The notes under the pieces are model-generated. The model had not been told where the DNA came from and searched no databases. It was given only the letters and a program-made list of their open reading frames with translations. A DNA stretch of 64,000 nucleotides from Isoetes taiwanensis (Eukaryota > Streptophyta > Lycopodiopsida > Isoetales > Isoetaceae): NCBI GenBank assembly GCA_021234155.1, contig JAJEKV010000049.1, forward strand, positions 10,392,292 through 10,456,291, given 5' to 3'. Positions 36,933 to 48,839 of this stretch are shown piece by piece (the stretch's first letter is position 1; each line of letters starts with the position of its first letter). Position numbers and translations under genes: made by a program.

Positions 36933-38029
36933 ATCATAATAATTGTTCTCTAAAAGTCGCTGAGATCATAAGCACAAAATACTCAAAGCTACATACCTTC
37001 ATACATTCAGGCTGAGTCTGATCATTGATTCTACCGTAACTTCTTTTGCAAAATCTGATGAATGTTTAAGCTTTAAAAACCCTGCAGGCAGACAGAGTTA
37101 ATGCAAGTTTTGTCCCTTGAAACATAAAATCAAAATAGCGTGCAACTGCTCTTTTGAAACGGTATTAAGGCTCTGGACATCTGATAGTTATGTAGTTTTG
37201 AAAAAAAGCACAAAACATTGAAAGCTGCATTGCATAGCTTCTTACATTCAGGTTGAGTCTGATGATTGATTGTACCATAACATCTTTGAAAATCTGATAA
37301 ATTTTTAAGCTAATGAGTCTGGGATTTGAACCAGGGAAATCAACTCTTACCTCCTAGAGAGTACTCCTTTCTATGGTCTGTATTAGCTTCCAGAAATTCA
37401 TCATCTGTGAATCGTGCTTCAAATTTGGAGCTTGTCAAATCTTGGCCTCAAACACCCTTAGTTTCATTTCTTCAGATTGACCTACGCTCACCTGCACAAA
37501 ATCAAGTCGATGCACACCTCCATAGAGCCAATTCACTGCCGTCAACCCGGATCTGTGCGACTCCACAAAACTCATCGACTCAAGAAGGAATGAAACTGGC
37601 CAAAGAATCCTTCCATCTAATTATCTCCTTTATGAAAACATTTCCGAGGAAGGGAATATAGGCTAAAATTCATCATATCATACAAAAATGAAACGAACTA
37701 CACATAAAATGCCCCCACATGGTATTATATTATGCCGACTAATTTTGATCCAACATGTAATATAGAAATGATATCAAATTCGTGGCATCCATGCAGTGAA
37801 AGAGTAACTACACCTCACATCCAACGAAATCACAGAGGAAAAAAAAAAAAGCCTTCCGAATTTTTGGAGCATCGTGAATTTTTTCAGCGTCCTAAAATCT
37901 TTAAAATCTTAGCAAATCAACCTTAAAATAAAATCAAAAAAGTTTTTGGCCAAACCGGAAAAACCCAAATTAAAAGGGTTGATTACAAAAGAAACATTAG
38001 CCCTGGAATGGGCAATACACGTTTACTAG
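36933..38029 (+). mobile_element. Helitron-like element with degenerate 3' hairpin, and duplicated interior
   Basis: The block 36938-37390 and 37790-37985 is repeated at 38558-39210 (TCTAAAAGT, CAAAATCTGATGAA, TTTGTCCCTTGAAACATAAA, TTTTTGGAGCATCGTGAATT in the same order), where the middle 400 bp are missing. Only this copy continues into CATTAGCCCTGGAATGGGCA and ACACGTTTACTAG, ending at 38029 before T. The hairpin is reduced (GCCC and GGGC only), but the last 12 bases match the other Helitron ends. Confidence 0.6.
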
Positions 38030-39257
38030 TATTTACTACAAATCCTTTGTTGAAATGTGTATGGATCATGTTCCATGGTGGTTCATGCAACTGCATGGAC
38101 CAAAGGGTATAAGATAAATGAGATACTTGGCTTGCTTGTGGCATAACAGTCAATCTATCTCACATAAAAAAGCGCACAATAAATATTCAAAGATCATCCA
38201 AATTGTCTCCGAAGGTCTCTAATTCTTAAACCATGCTCTTCTAGTCCTTGCATCACCAACCTGCATTGAAAGGTTTATCGTGTCTGCAATGGTAAAGCAT
38301 ATCCTGATGAAAAGTAATGTTGTTGCTCTACTTTAACACAAATGCAAAGCATCATGATAACGGAATCCACATATAACTTCTACGAAAAGTCACCAACTTA
38401 CATCAGGTTTCCTCAGTGGAGCATCTTTGAATTCTTGAGATACATCTCTAAATTCTTGACATAATTGCTCTGGAGAGTAACCTCTTCTGAAAAAAGTCTA
38501 TTGAGACTTACCTCCTGCTGAGATTCCTGAGATTGTAGTACTTGATATACTGAAAATTAGTTTATTCAAACATCATAATAATTGTTCTCTAAAAGTAGTT
38601 GAGACCATAAGCACAAAATATTCAAAGCTGCATACCTTCATACATTTAGGCAGAGTCTGATCATTGATTCTACCGTAACTTCTTTGCAAAATCTGATGAA
38701 ATTTTAAGCGTCAAAAACGTCCTGCAGGCATAGTTAATAAAAGTTTTGTCCCTTGAAACATAAAATCAAAATAGCGTAACCGCTTTTTGAAATGGTATTA
38801 AGGCTTTGGACATCTGATAGTATGTAGTTTTGAAGAAAAGCACAAAACATTAAAAGCTGCATTGCATAGCTTCTTACATTCAGGTTGAGTCTAATGATTG
38901 ATTGTACCATAATATCTTTGAAAATCTGATAAATTTTTAAGCTATTGAGTCTGGAATTTGAAGCAGGAAAACCAATTCTTACCTCATAGAGAGTACTCCT
39001 TTCTATGGTCTGTAATAGCTTCCAGAAATTCATCATCTGTGACATCCAACGAAATCATAGAGGAAAAAAAAAGCCTTCCCGATTTTTGGAGCATCGTGAA
39101 TTTTTTCAAATATCCCAAAATCTTTAAAATCCTAGCAAATTAACCTTAAAATATAATTAAAAAAGTTTTTGGTCAAACTGGAAAAACCCAAATTAAAAGG
39201 GTTGTACAAAAGAAAATAATGTATATTCTTACCAATATCAATATCTAGCATAATCAC
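38030..39257 (+). repeat. Second, shorter copy of the 36.9-38.0 kb repeat and its left flank
   Basis: The 38558-39210 part matches 36938-37985 without 37400-37790. It ends at AAAAGGGTTGTACAAAAG and lacks the Helitron end. The left flank 38030-38557 shows no gene. Confidence 0.6.
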
Positions 39258-41263
39258 AGGGGGTCTTTTTTGTGTTTTTGTACGATATTCACAAAGGTTT
39301 TCCTATGATTTTATTGCCGTATTCATCCGTTAAATATTGAACAAGATTTCTAGAGTGCCGCTTATATCTTGGCCATTCATTCATTTTTTGAGAAGCAAAG
39401 ATCGTTATGGTCACGATTAAAGTTATAATGTTTTTTTATTAGGTTTTTTAAGAAGAGCTCGAATTGGGCATGCACGATCGAACCCTTGTATTTAGGGTTT
39501 CGTGCTTTTTCCTTTGTCGCCTTGTGCTCTTCAAGAATCGTGGATGCGTGTTAAGTTAGGGTACACTTCTACCGTTTGCCAAAACTTGGATTTTTCTCAC
39601 CTGATGTAGATAAGGGCCCCAATATCTTGTTCTCTGCTGCCTCCGTGAGCTCGCAAAACAAGTTTCTCCCAAGTTTCTAAGGGTTTTTTCCATGGAAGGC
39701 GCTCCTCAAAAATCCTTCCAACTCACTCAAACCAATTTAGCAATTTCGAACCCGTGTATTCCAAAGGAGCCTTCAACTTAGGGTTCCGGTTTGTCATCTC
39801 TGCTTAATGGCAACAGGCAACACCAAAGCAAGTGGCGAGAATGGCGTTAAAAAACGCCTCGACCGGGTCTTTACCGAGAAACCCTTTGTATCCGTTTAGG
39901 CATCCCGTGCAAGTCGTTTTGTATTTTAATCCAGAAACCTTTAGGTCTAGCATCCATTTCGTTTTTCAAATCTCTTCTTCCCTACTCAGATCAGTAACAT
40001 AATGCTAGATATTATAAAACACACAGCAGAAACAATGTGTATAATATATTCTTATTGTCGTGCAAACATCACACCTACAATTGCCACAAACAAGCTGATC
40101 GTTTATGCCATGAGAAAACAAGCATGTCCTGATATGCTTAGTTGCAGATTTGGTTATTTAGGCTTCAAAAAGCCCCAGGCTGCGTAATTTCGCATGTCAA
40201 TATACTTGTTGGTGACAGGCTCAGTCAATAAAAACAGGGGGCAAAAGGCCTTTCGAATCTGTTTGCATTTTGGCACAAAAAGCGGCATTATTGAGGATTA
40301 GTTTTTCCAAATAATGATCAAATCTATATAATCGTAAGATATAGGTTTTTATGTGTATATGGGGATTGGCTCAAGCAGCAACAGAAGAAGGCAGCAGAAT
40401 TATTCTTATATGAGGCCACCAATATAACCAACACCTTGGCCTCCTGTTTCTTCATGCTATGGCAATCCTCATGAGGCATACCATGCTCTTCCATCTCCTT
40501 AACAACCTGGCCCTCAAGTTTAAAGGCTGAGATCAAATCTCAGCCGTTGGTTGCAAGAGTGTTACCCACCAGTAACACACTAAAAATGGCTTTAATTTTG
40601 TTGGTACCATCTGATTTAAATTTGCATGTAGCAGCAGAGGCAGGCAAAGACTCCAAGTACGCATATCCGTGTTTCTACGCCGCCAAGAAAATTGTGTAGC
40701 ACAAACTTTGGTAACAAATTTGAAGCACCAAAACGGGGATGATGCAAGGTTCGATGCAAGCTTCAGGTGCAAGGCTCAGGTTGAGACCATCTTTGCCATA
40801 GGCCAGTGGATTTTGTGGATAATGTGTAATAGTCATAATACAGCCGCTAGAATTTCTATGGATCCAAGAAATAATGCAGGAAAGTGAGAAGGCAGAAATT
40901 AAGACATGATTTGGGAGTGCATGCTCAAAAGAATCACAACTATGGACGCTGGAACATATGCTTAGGATCAAACTTGTGGTATTTCTTCATGGTTAAACAC
41001 TTGCCAATGTTTTCCTCCTTAAACATTTTGTTACATTGTAGCTCATATTTCATATTGATGTTGCATAAATTGGGTTTCGAAGTTCCATGCAATGACTTCA
41101 TTTCTATAATTTATACATTCATGATTTGTTCAACTACGACATCAAAGATTCTTAGGCCATCAAAGTTTAACTATGTTTTCTTCTTTCAGACCAATGTTGT
41201 TTTATATTGTTATGTTTTCTTCTCTTATGGCCTGGGCCCAAAAATTTTTTCTTATATATATAT
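39258..41263. other. Intergenic DNA, no gene confirmed
   Basis: 39258-39600 is homologous to 41752-41990 (GGTTTTCCTATGATTTT, CTGTATTCAT, TTTCTAGAGTG(T)GCC in order), so it is a dispersed repeat. The stretch 39470-39800 has promoter or leader character (AGGGTTTCG). It ends with a 30-codon frame starting ATGGCAACAGGCAACACC at 39808, not recognised. Other open stretches have no family. Confidence 0.4.
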
Positions 41264-41719
41264 AACAACCACCACATAAATACCATTAACATTAATGAGC
41301 ACAAACCATTACATTTAAGATGTTAAAATTAAAATCCCCTTAGACCCCTTTGGTTTGGGTGCATATTCACACCTGGGGGTCAATGTAGGGCAAAATGAGA
41401 GCCCTTAAATTATATTATACACGTATCAAATTCACACCTTATAGTACATTAACTGAAATCTTATAGTATTTTGCACACCTAAGTATACAGTATACAAAAA
41501 TTCATACAAGGATACCCCACAAACGAGGAACGCTATCTACGGTCCACATCAAGGAATATAAGGCATATATGCCCATCCGAAGGCTCTCGTTGCCCGGAGT
41601 GACCCCCCGTGTGAATATGCACCCAAACCAAAGGGGGTCTAAGGGGGATTTTAATTTTAACATCTTAAATGTAATGGTTTGTGCTCATTAATGTTAATGG
41701 TATTTATGTGGTGGTTGTT
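41264..41719. mobile_element. Foldback element with about 165-bp terminal inverted repeats, copy 1
   Basis: The left end AACAACCACCACATAAATAC is mirrored by the right end GTATTTATGTGGTGGTTGTT. Pairing continues inward through ATTAAAATCCCC, CCCTTTGGTTTGGGTGCATA and TTCACAC, then less perfectly into the GAGAGCC(C)TT and GGCTCTC parts. The element is 456 bp and has no coding sequence. A homologous element lies at 44174-44652. The superfamily is open; no clear target duplication was seen. Confidence 0.8.
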
Positions 41720-42734
41720 TATGTGGTGGTGGTGTGAATATGTAGCATTATAACAAGGGGTTGTTTTTGTAATTTTGTACGCTTTTTGGCATGGTTTTCC
41801 TATGATTTTTGTGCTGTATTCATTGGCCCATACTAAATAGTATTTCTAGAGTGTGCCTTTTTCAGAGCGTTGATCTGATTAGCTTCAACAATCTAACGGT
41901 TGTTATTGTGACCATTGCATTCATATGGATCAAACCCTAAAAATTTTGTTCTCTGCACTATTGTCTTCTCGATTCGTGTCGCTGGCGGAGTGAATATTTG
42001 GTGGTGGTGGTGTCGATTAGTGGTGTTCTTCATACTAGATATGGTACGAGGTTTTGTTATTGCTAGAGAGATTAGATCAAACGTGGAATATGGCGAAAAA
42101 TGTATTTGGTTCATTCCCCATCCTTTTCCTCATCCTTTTAAGCATCAAATCCTCGCTATAATTTTCGTTCTCCGGTTTAATGCTAGATATCGTTGTCTAT
42201 TGTCAATCGATCGCTTTTGGGCCTTCTCGAATTAATATGTAGCACTTTTCCTCACATCGATTTTGTGCTTCAAACCAAAAAACCAAGATCAGAACCCTAG
42301 AAGAGGTCAAGCGATGGAGCGCCTGTTCTTGCCGGTATTGGTTGATCAAGCTTCTGCCGATTCTCGTTCACGGACTTCTCGAGATTTGCCCTTTGCGTTA
42401 AAGGCGACCTTGCGGGGAATATTAAGGGCCTCGGATTTGATGGTGAAACTACAACTTGAATTTGCATGTGTTCCGGGATGAAACCGGTGAGTATGCCTTT
42501 TGCTCCATACCCTGTTCTCAATTCCGTTCTTTTTTGCTTGCAAATCATCCCTGCTTTGCCCGGCAAAAGAGGCCCCGTTGGTTTTATGCCTCTAGGAAAC
42601 CAAATATACAGAGTGTGAAGATTTAGTTTGTAGCTTGGATGCCTTGAAGCCATTTATGAGCACGCAGGCAAAGATGGCTTGAATTTGAGCATGAGTAGCA
42701 TGGATTGAGAGGCTCGTGTTGAGATGCGGATATG
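41720..42734. other. Repeat-related and unassigned DNA
   Basis: 41752-41990 matches 39258-39600. The stretch 42290-42480 is open on both strands and GC-richer, without a recognised family. Confidence 0.4.
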
Positions 42735-43500
42735 TTATACAATTTTTGGTCATGGTCGCTCTCATTCTCGTCACCCGGAAGCATTTGCGAGAAGATGCTT
42801 GTTTTAAATGGGATATGACTTGATCACGCACAATTTTTATACAGAGGCCATCTTCATTATGACATCATGGCCATCTCATTCCCTGTTTGAAGGCATTTCT
42901 AGATGCTATTTTAAATGGGATAAGACTTGATCTCGCACAATATTTATACTGACTACATCTTCATTACCACAATCTTTTTTTGATTTGTTTGACATAATAA
43001 TGCTCCTTCTTTAAGTTGTTTGAAGAATAATGCTCCTTCTTTAAGTTGTTTGAATTGTGCGTGCAATCTTGAAATGAGAAGCAAGGAAACTATTTCGGGC
43101 AAAATATGGCCAAGCAAAAGGTCGCCTTCATTACCATTTTGAGTCGACAAAATGCTCTCATAGATGCAGATATGGTATGCAATTTAGGTCATGGCCGCCT
43201 CATTCCCGGCCCGAAGCATTTGCAATCTTTGTTTTTAAATGGGATAAGACTTGATCTGCACAATTTCTATACAGAGTACATCTTCATTATGACGTCATGG
43301 CCATCTCATTCCTGGCCTGGAAGCATTTCCAGATGCTATTTTAAATGGGACAAGACTTGATCTACACAATTTTTATACAGTACATCTTCATTATCACAAT
43401 CTTTTTTTTATTTGTTTGACGTAATAATGCTCCTTTTTAAGTTGTTTGAAGAATAATGCTCCTTATTAAGTTGTTTGAATTTCAACGCGAGACGTTGATA
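42735..43500 (+). repeat. Tandem repeat of about 440 bp, two units with internal duplications
   Basis: Blocks AAATGGGA(T)AAGACTTGATC, CAATTTTTATACAGAG, CATCTTCATTATGACATCAT and AATAATGCTCCTTCTTTAAG recur in the same order at about 42790-43060 and 43230-43480. The AATAATGCTCCTT motif is itself doubled in each unit. Confidence 0.7.
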
Positions 43501-44173
43501 GAATAATGCTCGAGAGCAAGGGAGGTCGCATATAATCTAGAAATCTTGTTTTGTGGTCTCACACAATTATGCCCTAATAATTCAGCCTTGAGGCTTGGGC
43601 CTCGCTTCTATGTCCTATTCACCCCATTGCATTGGTGTGCACCTTTGAAACACAGAAATCTAGACTCTTGCACCATCTCAACAAGTAAAAGAATCTGTTT
43701 TGCATGCTTCCTGCATATACGAAGCTGTGTCACGGATAATCTTTATTAAAATGGTGGTTCTTTCCTTCTACTTTTCTTGTCTTAGTCATTTCTCTTGTGC
43801 ATTTCTAGAATGTAGTTAAAAGCTTTTATAATTGCATGTACCGTTTCAGTAGATGCTCTTCTCATTTTTACTGATGGTGTATAAATTCCATAGAAGTGTG
43901 AAACAGTTAGTGGCATGCTGAAGCCTCATGTCAGGTGATACATGTCCTTTAGAATAAAATGTGCTTTTTCGATTCAAGATTATATCTTCAAACTACAATA
44001 CGATGGTTCCAAATCTCAATTCTTGTTGCTTCACATATTAATTTATCTTTCTATGGTTATATTATGACATATTGTATCTGAGGCTATGATACACCATCCA
44101 TCATTAGAGTATTAGGTAATGTCTATATCTACACCCCTACACCATCCTTAAGGCCCCGAAGGGGCCGAAAATT
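43501..44173. other. Intergenic DNA, no gene recognised
   Basis: One 67-codon open stretch (43546-43749) has no family. A perfect small palindrome, GGCCCCGAAGGGGCC, lies at about 44151-44165. Confidence 0.4.
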
Positions 44174-44652
44174 TTTTTAGTTAACATAAACCATTAACAC
44201 ACAACTACCATTAACATTATTAACATAAACCATTGCATTTAACACATTTAAATTAAAATCCCTTAAACCCCTTTGGTTTGGGTGCATATTCACACGGGGT
44301 TACGTTAGGGCAAATGAGAGCCCTAAAAATTTACAATACATGTACAAAATTAACACCATTAAGTACATTATCTCAAACCTTATAGTATTTTGCAAACCTT
44401 AATATACAGTATACAAAAACTCGTACATGCATACCCCACAAACGAGGATCGCTATGTACGGTCCAGATGTTGGAATAAAGGGCAAATATGCCCATCCGAC
44501 AGCTCTCGTTGCCCGGAGTAACCCCCCGTGTGAATATGCACCCAAACCAAAGGGGGTTTAAGGGGGATTTTAATTTAAATGTGTTAAATGCAATGGTTTA
44601 TGTTAATAATGTTAATGGTAGTTGTGTGTTAATGGTTTATGTTAACTAAAAA
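44174..44652. mobile_element. Foldback element with long terminal inverted repeats, copy 2
   Basis: TTTTTAGTTAACATAAACC at the left is mirrored by GGTTTATGTTAACTAAAAA at the right. The arms share ATTAAAATCCC, CCCTTTGGTTTGGGTGCATA and TTCACACGGGG with the element at 41264-41719, and the centres of both share ACCCCACAAACGAGGA and ATATGCCCATCCGA. The 479-bp element sits just inside a Helitron end. Confidence 0.8.
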
Positions 44653-44699
44653 CACATACCAGGACATTAGCCCGGTAACGTCGAGCACACGTTTACTGG
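44653..44699 (+). mobile_element. Helitron-type 3' terminus, copy 4 (degenerate stem)
   Basis: CATTAGCCCGGTAACGTCGA is followed by GCACACGTTTACTGG, ending at 44699 before T; CTGG fits CTRR. The foldback element lies about 15 bases upstream and appears inserted within this Helitron. Confidence 0.65.
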
Positions 44700-44873
44700 T
44701 ATTTACTAAAAAAAATCGTAACGTCTTACAACTAAAGTAGTAATATTTGTCACACGCTACAAATGGGACTTGTAACACATTACAATTTCTAACGTTTGTC
44801 ACATGCTACAGATTTAATTTGTAAACCATTACACAATTTAATGTTTGCCAGATATTACAAACAGGTTTATACA
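44700..44873 (+). repeat. Three degenerate 50-bp repeats and target-site duplication of the L1 insertion
   Basis: TTACAA or TTACAC plus a TTTG(T/C)CA(C/G) motif recurs three times. The last 12 bases, CAGGTTTATACA (44862-44873), are repeated at 45928-45939 and flank the LINE. Confidence 0.7.
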
Positions 44874-45927
44874 CAGGTGGCTGTGCTTTGCTGGCAGATT
44901 CTTCACAGATGCCCTCGGATGAATGTGCTTGTCCACCAGGGAAAAAATTAAGGAACTTTTATATCCAAAGTGGTGAAATAGACTTGGCTAAAGTATGCCA
45001 AAAGTTGAAGCGAAAGCTTCTATCGTTAAGCTAAACTTTTCAAATTTTGCGACCTGTACTTTCTTACTTTTGGCTAAACTTTTATTAAAAAATAAAAAAA
45101 TCTTCTATTGTTTGACTATTTTGCACTAATTCAAGACCTAAATATTAACTGAGCATAGTAGAAACAAAGGTTATAGAGTAATTTGCTAAAGTACGCCAAA
45201 CTTTGACCTAAAAGCTTCTAAGTTTTGGCTAAACTTTCCAATTTTTGGCACTTATACTTTCTTGCGATTAGCTAAAGTTGGACGAAATGGAGGTGGGACG
45301 TGAAATAGACTTGGCTAATATTTTCTTTTTTTTGCCCCAAAAAGGGACATAGTTTAGCCGTTTTTTTTCCAATCAAGGCCAAAATTTCGCCATTTGGCTA
45401 AGTTTAGCCACTAATTTTTACCCTGTTGTCCACAGATTTGATCCTCGAGTGTCAGCACTCTGCCCGCTGTGCAAGCAAAGGGATGACACCATTGAGATTG
45501 TTTCTTTTTATGTGATCATCTCTAGCCTGTTTGGTCTTGGCTGCTTTCTCTTTTTCATGTGACATTGACATGTCAGGAAGTGCTTCTGGCTATCTATCCG
45601 GATAATTGGAATCAGGATGGTTGATGTGGTCCATCTGGAAGCGCAGAAGATTGTGTATCTTTCAGGGTTTGGATATTCCTCCTGCAGTAGTCCTCCAGGA
45701 CGCACAAGCTAGAATCGCTAAGGCCTACCATTGTTCTTCGCTTGCTCCTGCCAAGTGACAGTTGATATTTGAGTCCTATTTGAGTGTGTTGTCTTATGCA
45801 TAGGCTGGTGGTTCTATTCAGTAGATCATGATTATCCTCTGAAATTTTATTCCCGCCTCTGCATTTGTATCTGGCTTTTGGCTTGGTGTTTCAATAAAGT
45901 TTGTCGTTCTTCAAAAAAAAAAAAAAG
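44874..45927 (+). mobile_element. L1-type LINE, 5'-truncated 3' end with poly(A)
   Basis: A 12-bp target-site duplication CAGGTTTATACA (44862-44873 and 45928-45939) bounds the insertion, which ends with AATAAA at 45893-45898 and a 14-A tail at 45913-45926. The plus strand encodes the cysteine-rich C-terminal region typical of plant L1 ORF2 proteins: RFDPRVSALCPLCKQRDDTI with C-P-L-C at 45461-45472. Later frame breaks show decay. A hAT-type element interrupts it at 44937-45425; the LINE coding frame resumes after that element and its duplicated target. Confidence 0.88.
44937..45425. mobile_element. hAT-type non-autonomous element nested in the L1
   Basis: The ends CAGGGAAAAAATTA and TAATTTTTACCCTG form 14-bp inverted repeats with one mismatch. 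They are flanked by the 8-bp direct repeat TTGTCCAC (44929-44936 and 45426-45433), the signature of hAT transposition. The 489-bp body is non-coding and carries repeated GGCTAAA and TTTAGCC motifs. The element at the right edge of the window (63788 on) is a relative. Confidence 0.9.
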
Positions 45928-46047
45928 CAGGTTTATACAAATCTTAGTAACAGGTTACAAGTATACAAGGTGTGCCACACAGTATAAAATACAATATTTT
46001 CTATCACGTGTGACAAATCTAAGACTGCTTTGTAAATCAATATGCAT
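45928..46047. other. Right flank of the L1 insertion
   Basis: Begins with the second copy of the target duplication and then resembles the degenerate TTACAA repeats of 44700-44870, as expected if the LINE split one repeat block. Confidence 0.5.
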
Positions 46048-46424
46048 GGGCACTCAATTCTACACGATGATTGTCTTAAAAAGTGGAAGATGATACGATT
46101 CAAAGCATAGTCATACTACCAATAAAATAAAATTGTTAAACTTTTCTCACTAGAAAAAGAGATTGCCATGGAAGTGAAAGTTGGGATGAAGATTGCAAAG
46201 TGGGCCTTTTTAACAAGGATATTCATTCGTATTTCTCTAATTGTATCTGCAATCATATCCATTTCTTGATTGCTTACGGCAGATGAATATGCTATCCATG
46301 GTGTGGACGGCGTATCAAAGACTCGCTCCCTAGTTTGCTTTGTAGATGTGCCCAAGAGAACCATGCCAAATGGGATGTGTTAAGACTTTATATCATGGAA
46401 GTGCAAGTAAATGACAAATTTTAG
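46048..46424 (+). pseudogene. MTPSL terpene synthase relic, copy B
   Basis: Homologous to copies at 36.6, 49.2 and 55.8 kb, more diverged. It keeps GTGGGCCTTTTTAACAAGGA, the ATTCTTGATTGCTTACGGCA-like stretch, GATGAATATGCTATCCATGG and CCAAGAGAACCATGCC. The frame contains stops. The left part of the repeat is missing here. Confidence 0.65.
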
Positions 46425-46763
46425 AAATTCACCACCATTGTCACTGTAGATACTTTTATTTGCAATTCCACCATGGACACCATGTGCAAAATGTGGCATA
46501 CTTTACAAAAAGAATGATCTCAATGCCTTTATATGTATGCAACGTAATACTTCTTAAGAAAATAGGTGAAACAATAATGTGAGTGACCATCAATGGTCAA
46601 CAGAAAATATATGGCACCACCTAGTGACCGTGCAGAAAATATATGGCACCAAGAAACATCATGCGTAAAATGAATTCTGGTAATGGCAACCGCGAGAAAA
46701 GCGGATAATCGTTGCCTTTGCGATTACTTCCTAGTCCATTCTTGTCCAATAAACTTCTTTCAC
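46425..46763 (-). mobile_element. Ty1/copia integrase-core relic
   Basis: The minus strand encodes GAIYFLLTIDGHSHYCFTYF and, further along, IYSDNGGEF (46425-46451). These match the copia integrase catalytic core (GGxxYFLTxIDDxSR, then SDNGGEF with the second Asp and the Glu). There are frame changes and a small direct duplication of CAGAAAATATATGGCACCA. No LTRs were found. The tandem array begins immediately to the right. Confidence 0.7.
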
Positions 46764-47185
46764 ACTTGTGTCTTTGATCGCCATCTTGGGTTAGAGATTT
46801 TTACTTTAAGAGGTTATCTGGCCCCATCTTTCCATCAATGGATACATAAATTAAAATTGAATGCGGGGTTTCAAATGTAACAATCTGAAGGGGCAGAATA
46901 TTGAGTCTGGGTTTTTAGATCACCCTGCACCTCTACTAAATGGATTGCCATGGATGCTCACCCCAAAAAAATCCTTAACGCGTATCAAGGAGACAATATC
47001 AATTTGTCAATGAGCTCTGTTGAAGGAATTACTGATGCTTTATTGATGTCCTCTGCCAGACAAATCATAAAGGAATTTTATCCGCTAGGAAAAACATGTG
47101 AGTTGAGGAAGTGCGAAAAAATGCCTCATCCCACTCTATTTTAATTCTTGAAGACACCACCGTTGTTGTTGCTAGCGTGAAATAA

Positions 47186-47390
47186 AAGCCGAAGTTAGCA
47201 AAAATGACATGCGATATCTGATCCGGGGGAACAAATCCACTTACCAAATGCCATATTGTCATCAAGCATCCATTTTCCCATAAAAAGGCGAAAGAAGCGA
47301 GAAAATGACATGTAGATATATCTGATCTGCGAGAGGAACAAATCCACTTACCGATACCATATTGTCGTCAAGCATCCATTTTCCCGCAAT
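47186..47390 (-). repeat. Doubled 100-bp block with exon-like core, unit 1
   Basis: Two head-to-tail copies each carry, on the minus strand, GAAAATGGATGCTTGA(T/C)GAC and a few more bases followed by GTAAGTGG, a good donor. In units 2 and 3 the core is also preceded by TGCAG. This unit has lost the AG in the first copy. Confidence 0.55.
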
Positions 47391-47741
47391 AAAATTCAAT
47401 ACAAAGTCGATTAGTATAGCTAGTTGGGAAAATTATAACTACCATAAGGCATCTCAACTACTGTGCTTTTATGAAGCTCCGGGAAAAAGAGTAGTTAGAG
47501 CACATCAAGACCAAGTTTAGGCACCCAATGATACGAAAATGTGACCAAACACGGGATTTATATCTATAATGGTCAAGTTATGATGTATCAAAGAAAAGAC
47601 ACAAAGTAACCATATGAAACATATATCTTTGTAGAAACTTAAAACTTGTCAAAGATCCAATGTGCAACCAAATAAGATGTCCATACCATTGTAGAATGTC
47701 TGATGTAGGTCTTTCCCTTGGAGTTCTTCTTACTTTCATCT

Positions 47742-48215
47742 TCAGATGTATGTCAATCTATTTTCCCAAAATCCATGAGATGTGATCCATTTTATGGAGA
47801 GAAGACTTGAATATGTATGGAATCTCCTCACAACACTTAACTCTGCAAATATATGATCATATTGCTTGTAATTAGTTCTGACATCAAATGAGCTACTCGA
47901 ACCTCTTGGCTTCAAAAATACTTGGAGAATGAATGCTAGATATGGTGTAAACCCCTTAAAATAACGAAAGGCAATTCCTAAAGCATATAAAGCCAATGTG
48001 ACAATCAAACCATCAAATCGGGAAGGAAAAACCAAGGGAGAAACTCTGAGGCCAAGATCCTTGTCCAATAAGTGTTTGTATGCAATGGCACATGTGCCGA
48101 AAAAATTAGAGAAACAACAATGAAAAACTTTTTCAAGTGAGAACACTGCAGTAAAGCAAAGGATTAAGCTGCATATGACCGAAAAATTTAAATTGGGCAG
48201 ATTCAGAGAAAGCAA
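47742..48215 (-). CDS. Unassigned 157-codon open frame, array unit 1
   Basis: The open frame contains a coding-like segment, AIAYKHLLDKDLGLRVSPLV followed by FPSRFDGLIVTLALYALG, conserved in all three units. The unit-2 and unit-3 versions end soon after this at AFQLFGQGLHHI because of small indels. No family is recognised. It may be one exon of a captured gene; a start codon in context and splice partners were not identified, so expression is uncertain. Confidence 0.3.
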   Translation of the reverse strand: MLSLNLPNLNFSVICSLILCFTAVFSLEKVFHCCFSNFFGTCAIAYKHLLDKDLGLRVSPLVFPSRFDGLIVTLALYALGIAFRYFKGFTPYLAFILQVFLKPRGSSSSFDVRTNYKQYDHIFAELSVVRRFHTYSSLLSIKWITSHGFWENRLTYI

Positions 48216-48839
48216 AATACATGTTTATATGGAGTTGGATGTCGAGATCATTCTCCAATCAAATATTCCTATGAAATAGCACATATGCAAGGAAACAATC
48301 AGAAGAAACAACAATGATAAACTCTTTAGAATATAGAGGCAGTCACCCCACATCAGTCGTTATGCTTGAGCTTGTCTCCTAACGGCTTCCAGCAGGTCTC
48401 CCAGCAGCCTCTGTCCATTGATGCAGTCGCAAGCATGGTGCATACCCAATTGCCATGACCGTCCTCGCCATTTGCAGGAACTAACGTAACTAAGCCCTAA
48501 TCCGACCTCCAAATGCCAAGAGACATTACCGATCTGATCAATCGGATGCATACATGCACTGACTCAGCACAAAAACCTTCTTCCCAATTTTTGGAAAGGG
48601 GAAAAAATAAACCAAGAAAAACTTCTTCCAATTTTTGGATAGCCGAAAATTTTTTACCGGCTGCCAAAACCCACAAAATCATAGGAAATCGAGTTAAAAA
48701 AAAATTCCAAAAAAGTTTTTGGTCAAACCGGAAATTTCCAAATTAACAAGATTGATTGATTGATTGATTGATTGATATAAGAGACTAAGCAATAATGTTA
48801 ATAATTATATATTAAATAAATAGTACTAGATGATAGACC
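48216..48839. other. Unit-1 spacer with GATT microsatellite
   Basis: Contains repeated CTTC(T)TTCC(A)ATTTTTGGA motifs at 48570-48650, similar to the Helitron-like repeat at 37850, and a TTGA microsatellite at about 48748-48777. No gene is recognised. Confidence 0.5.
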
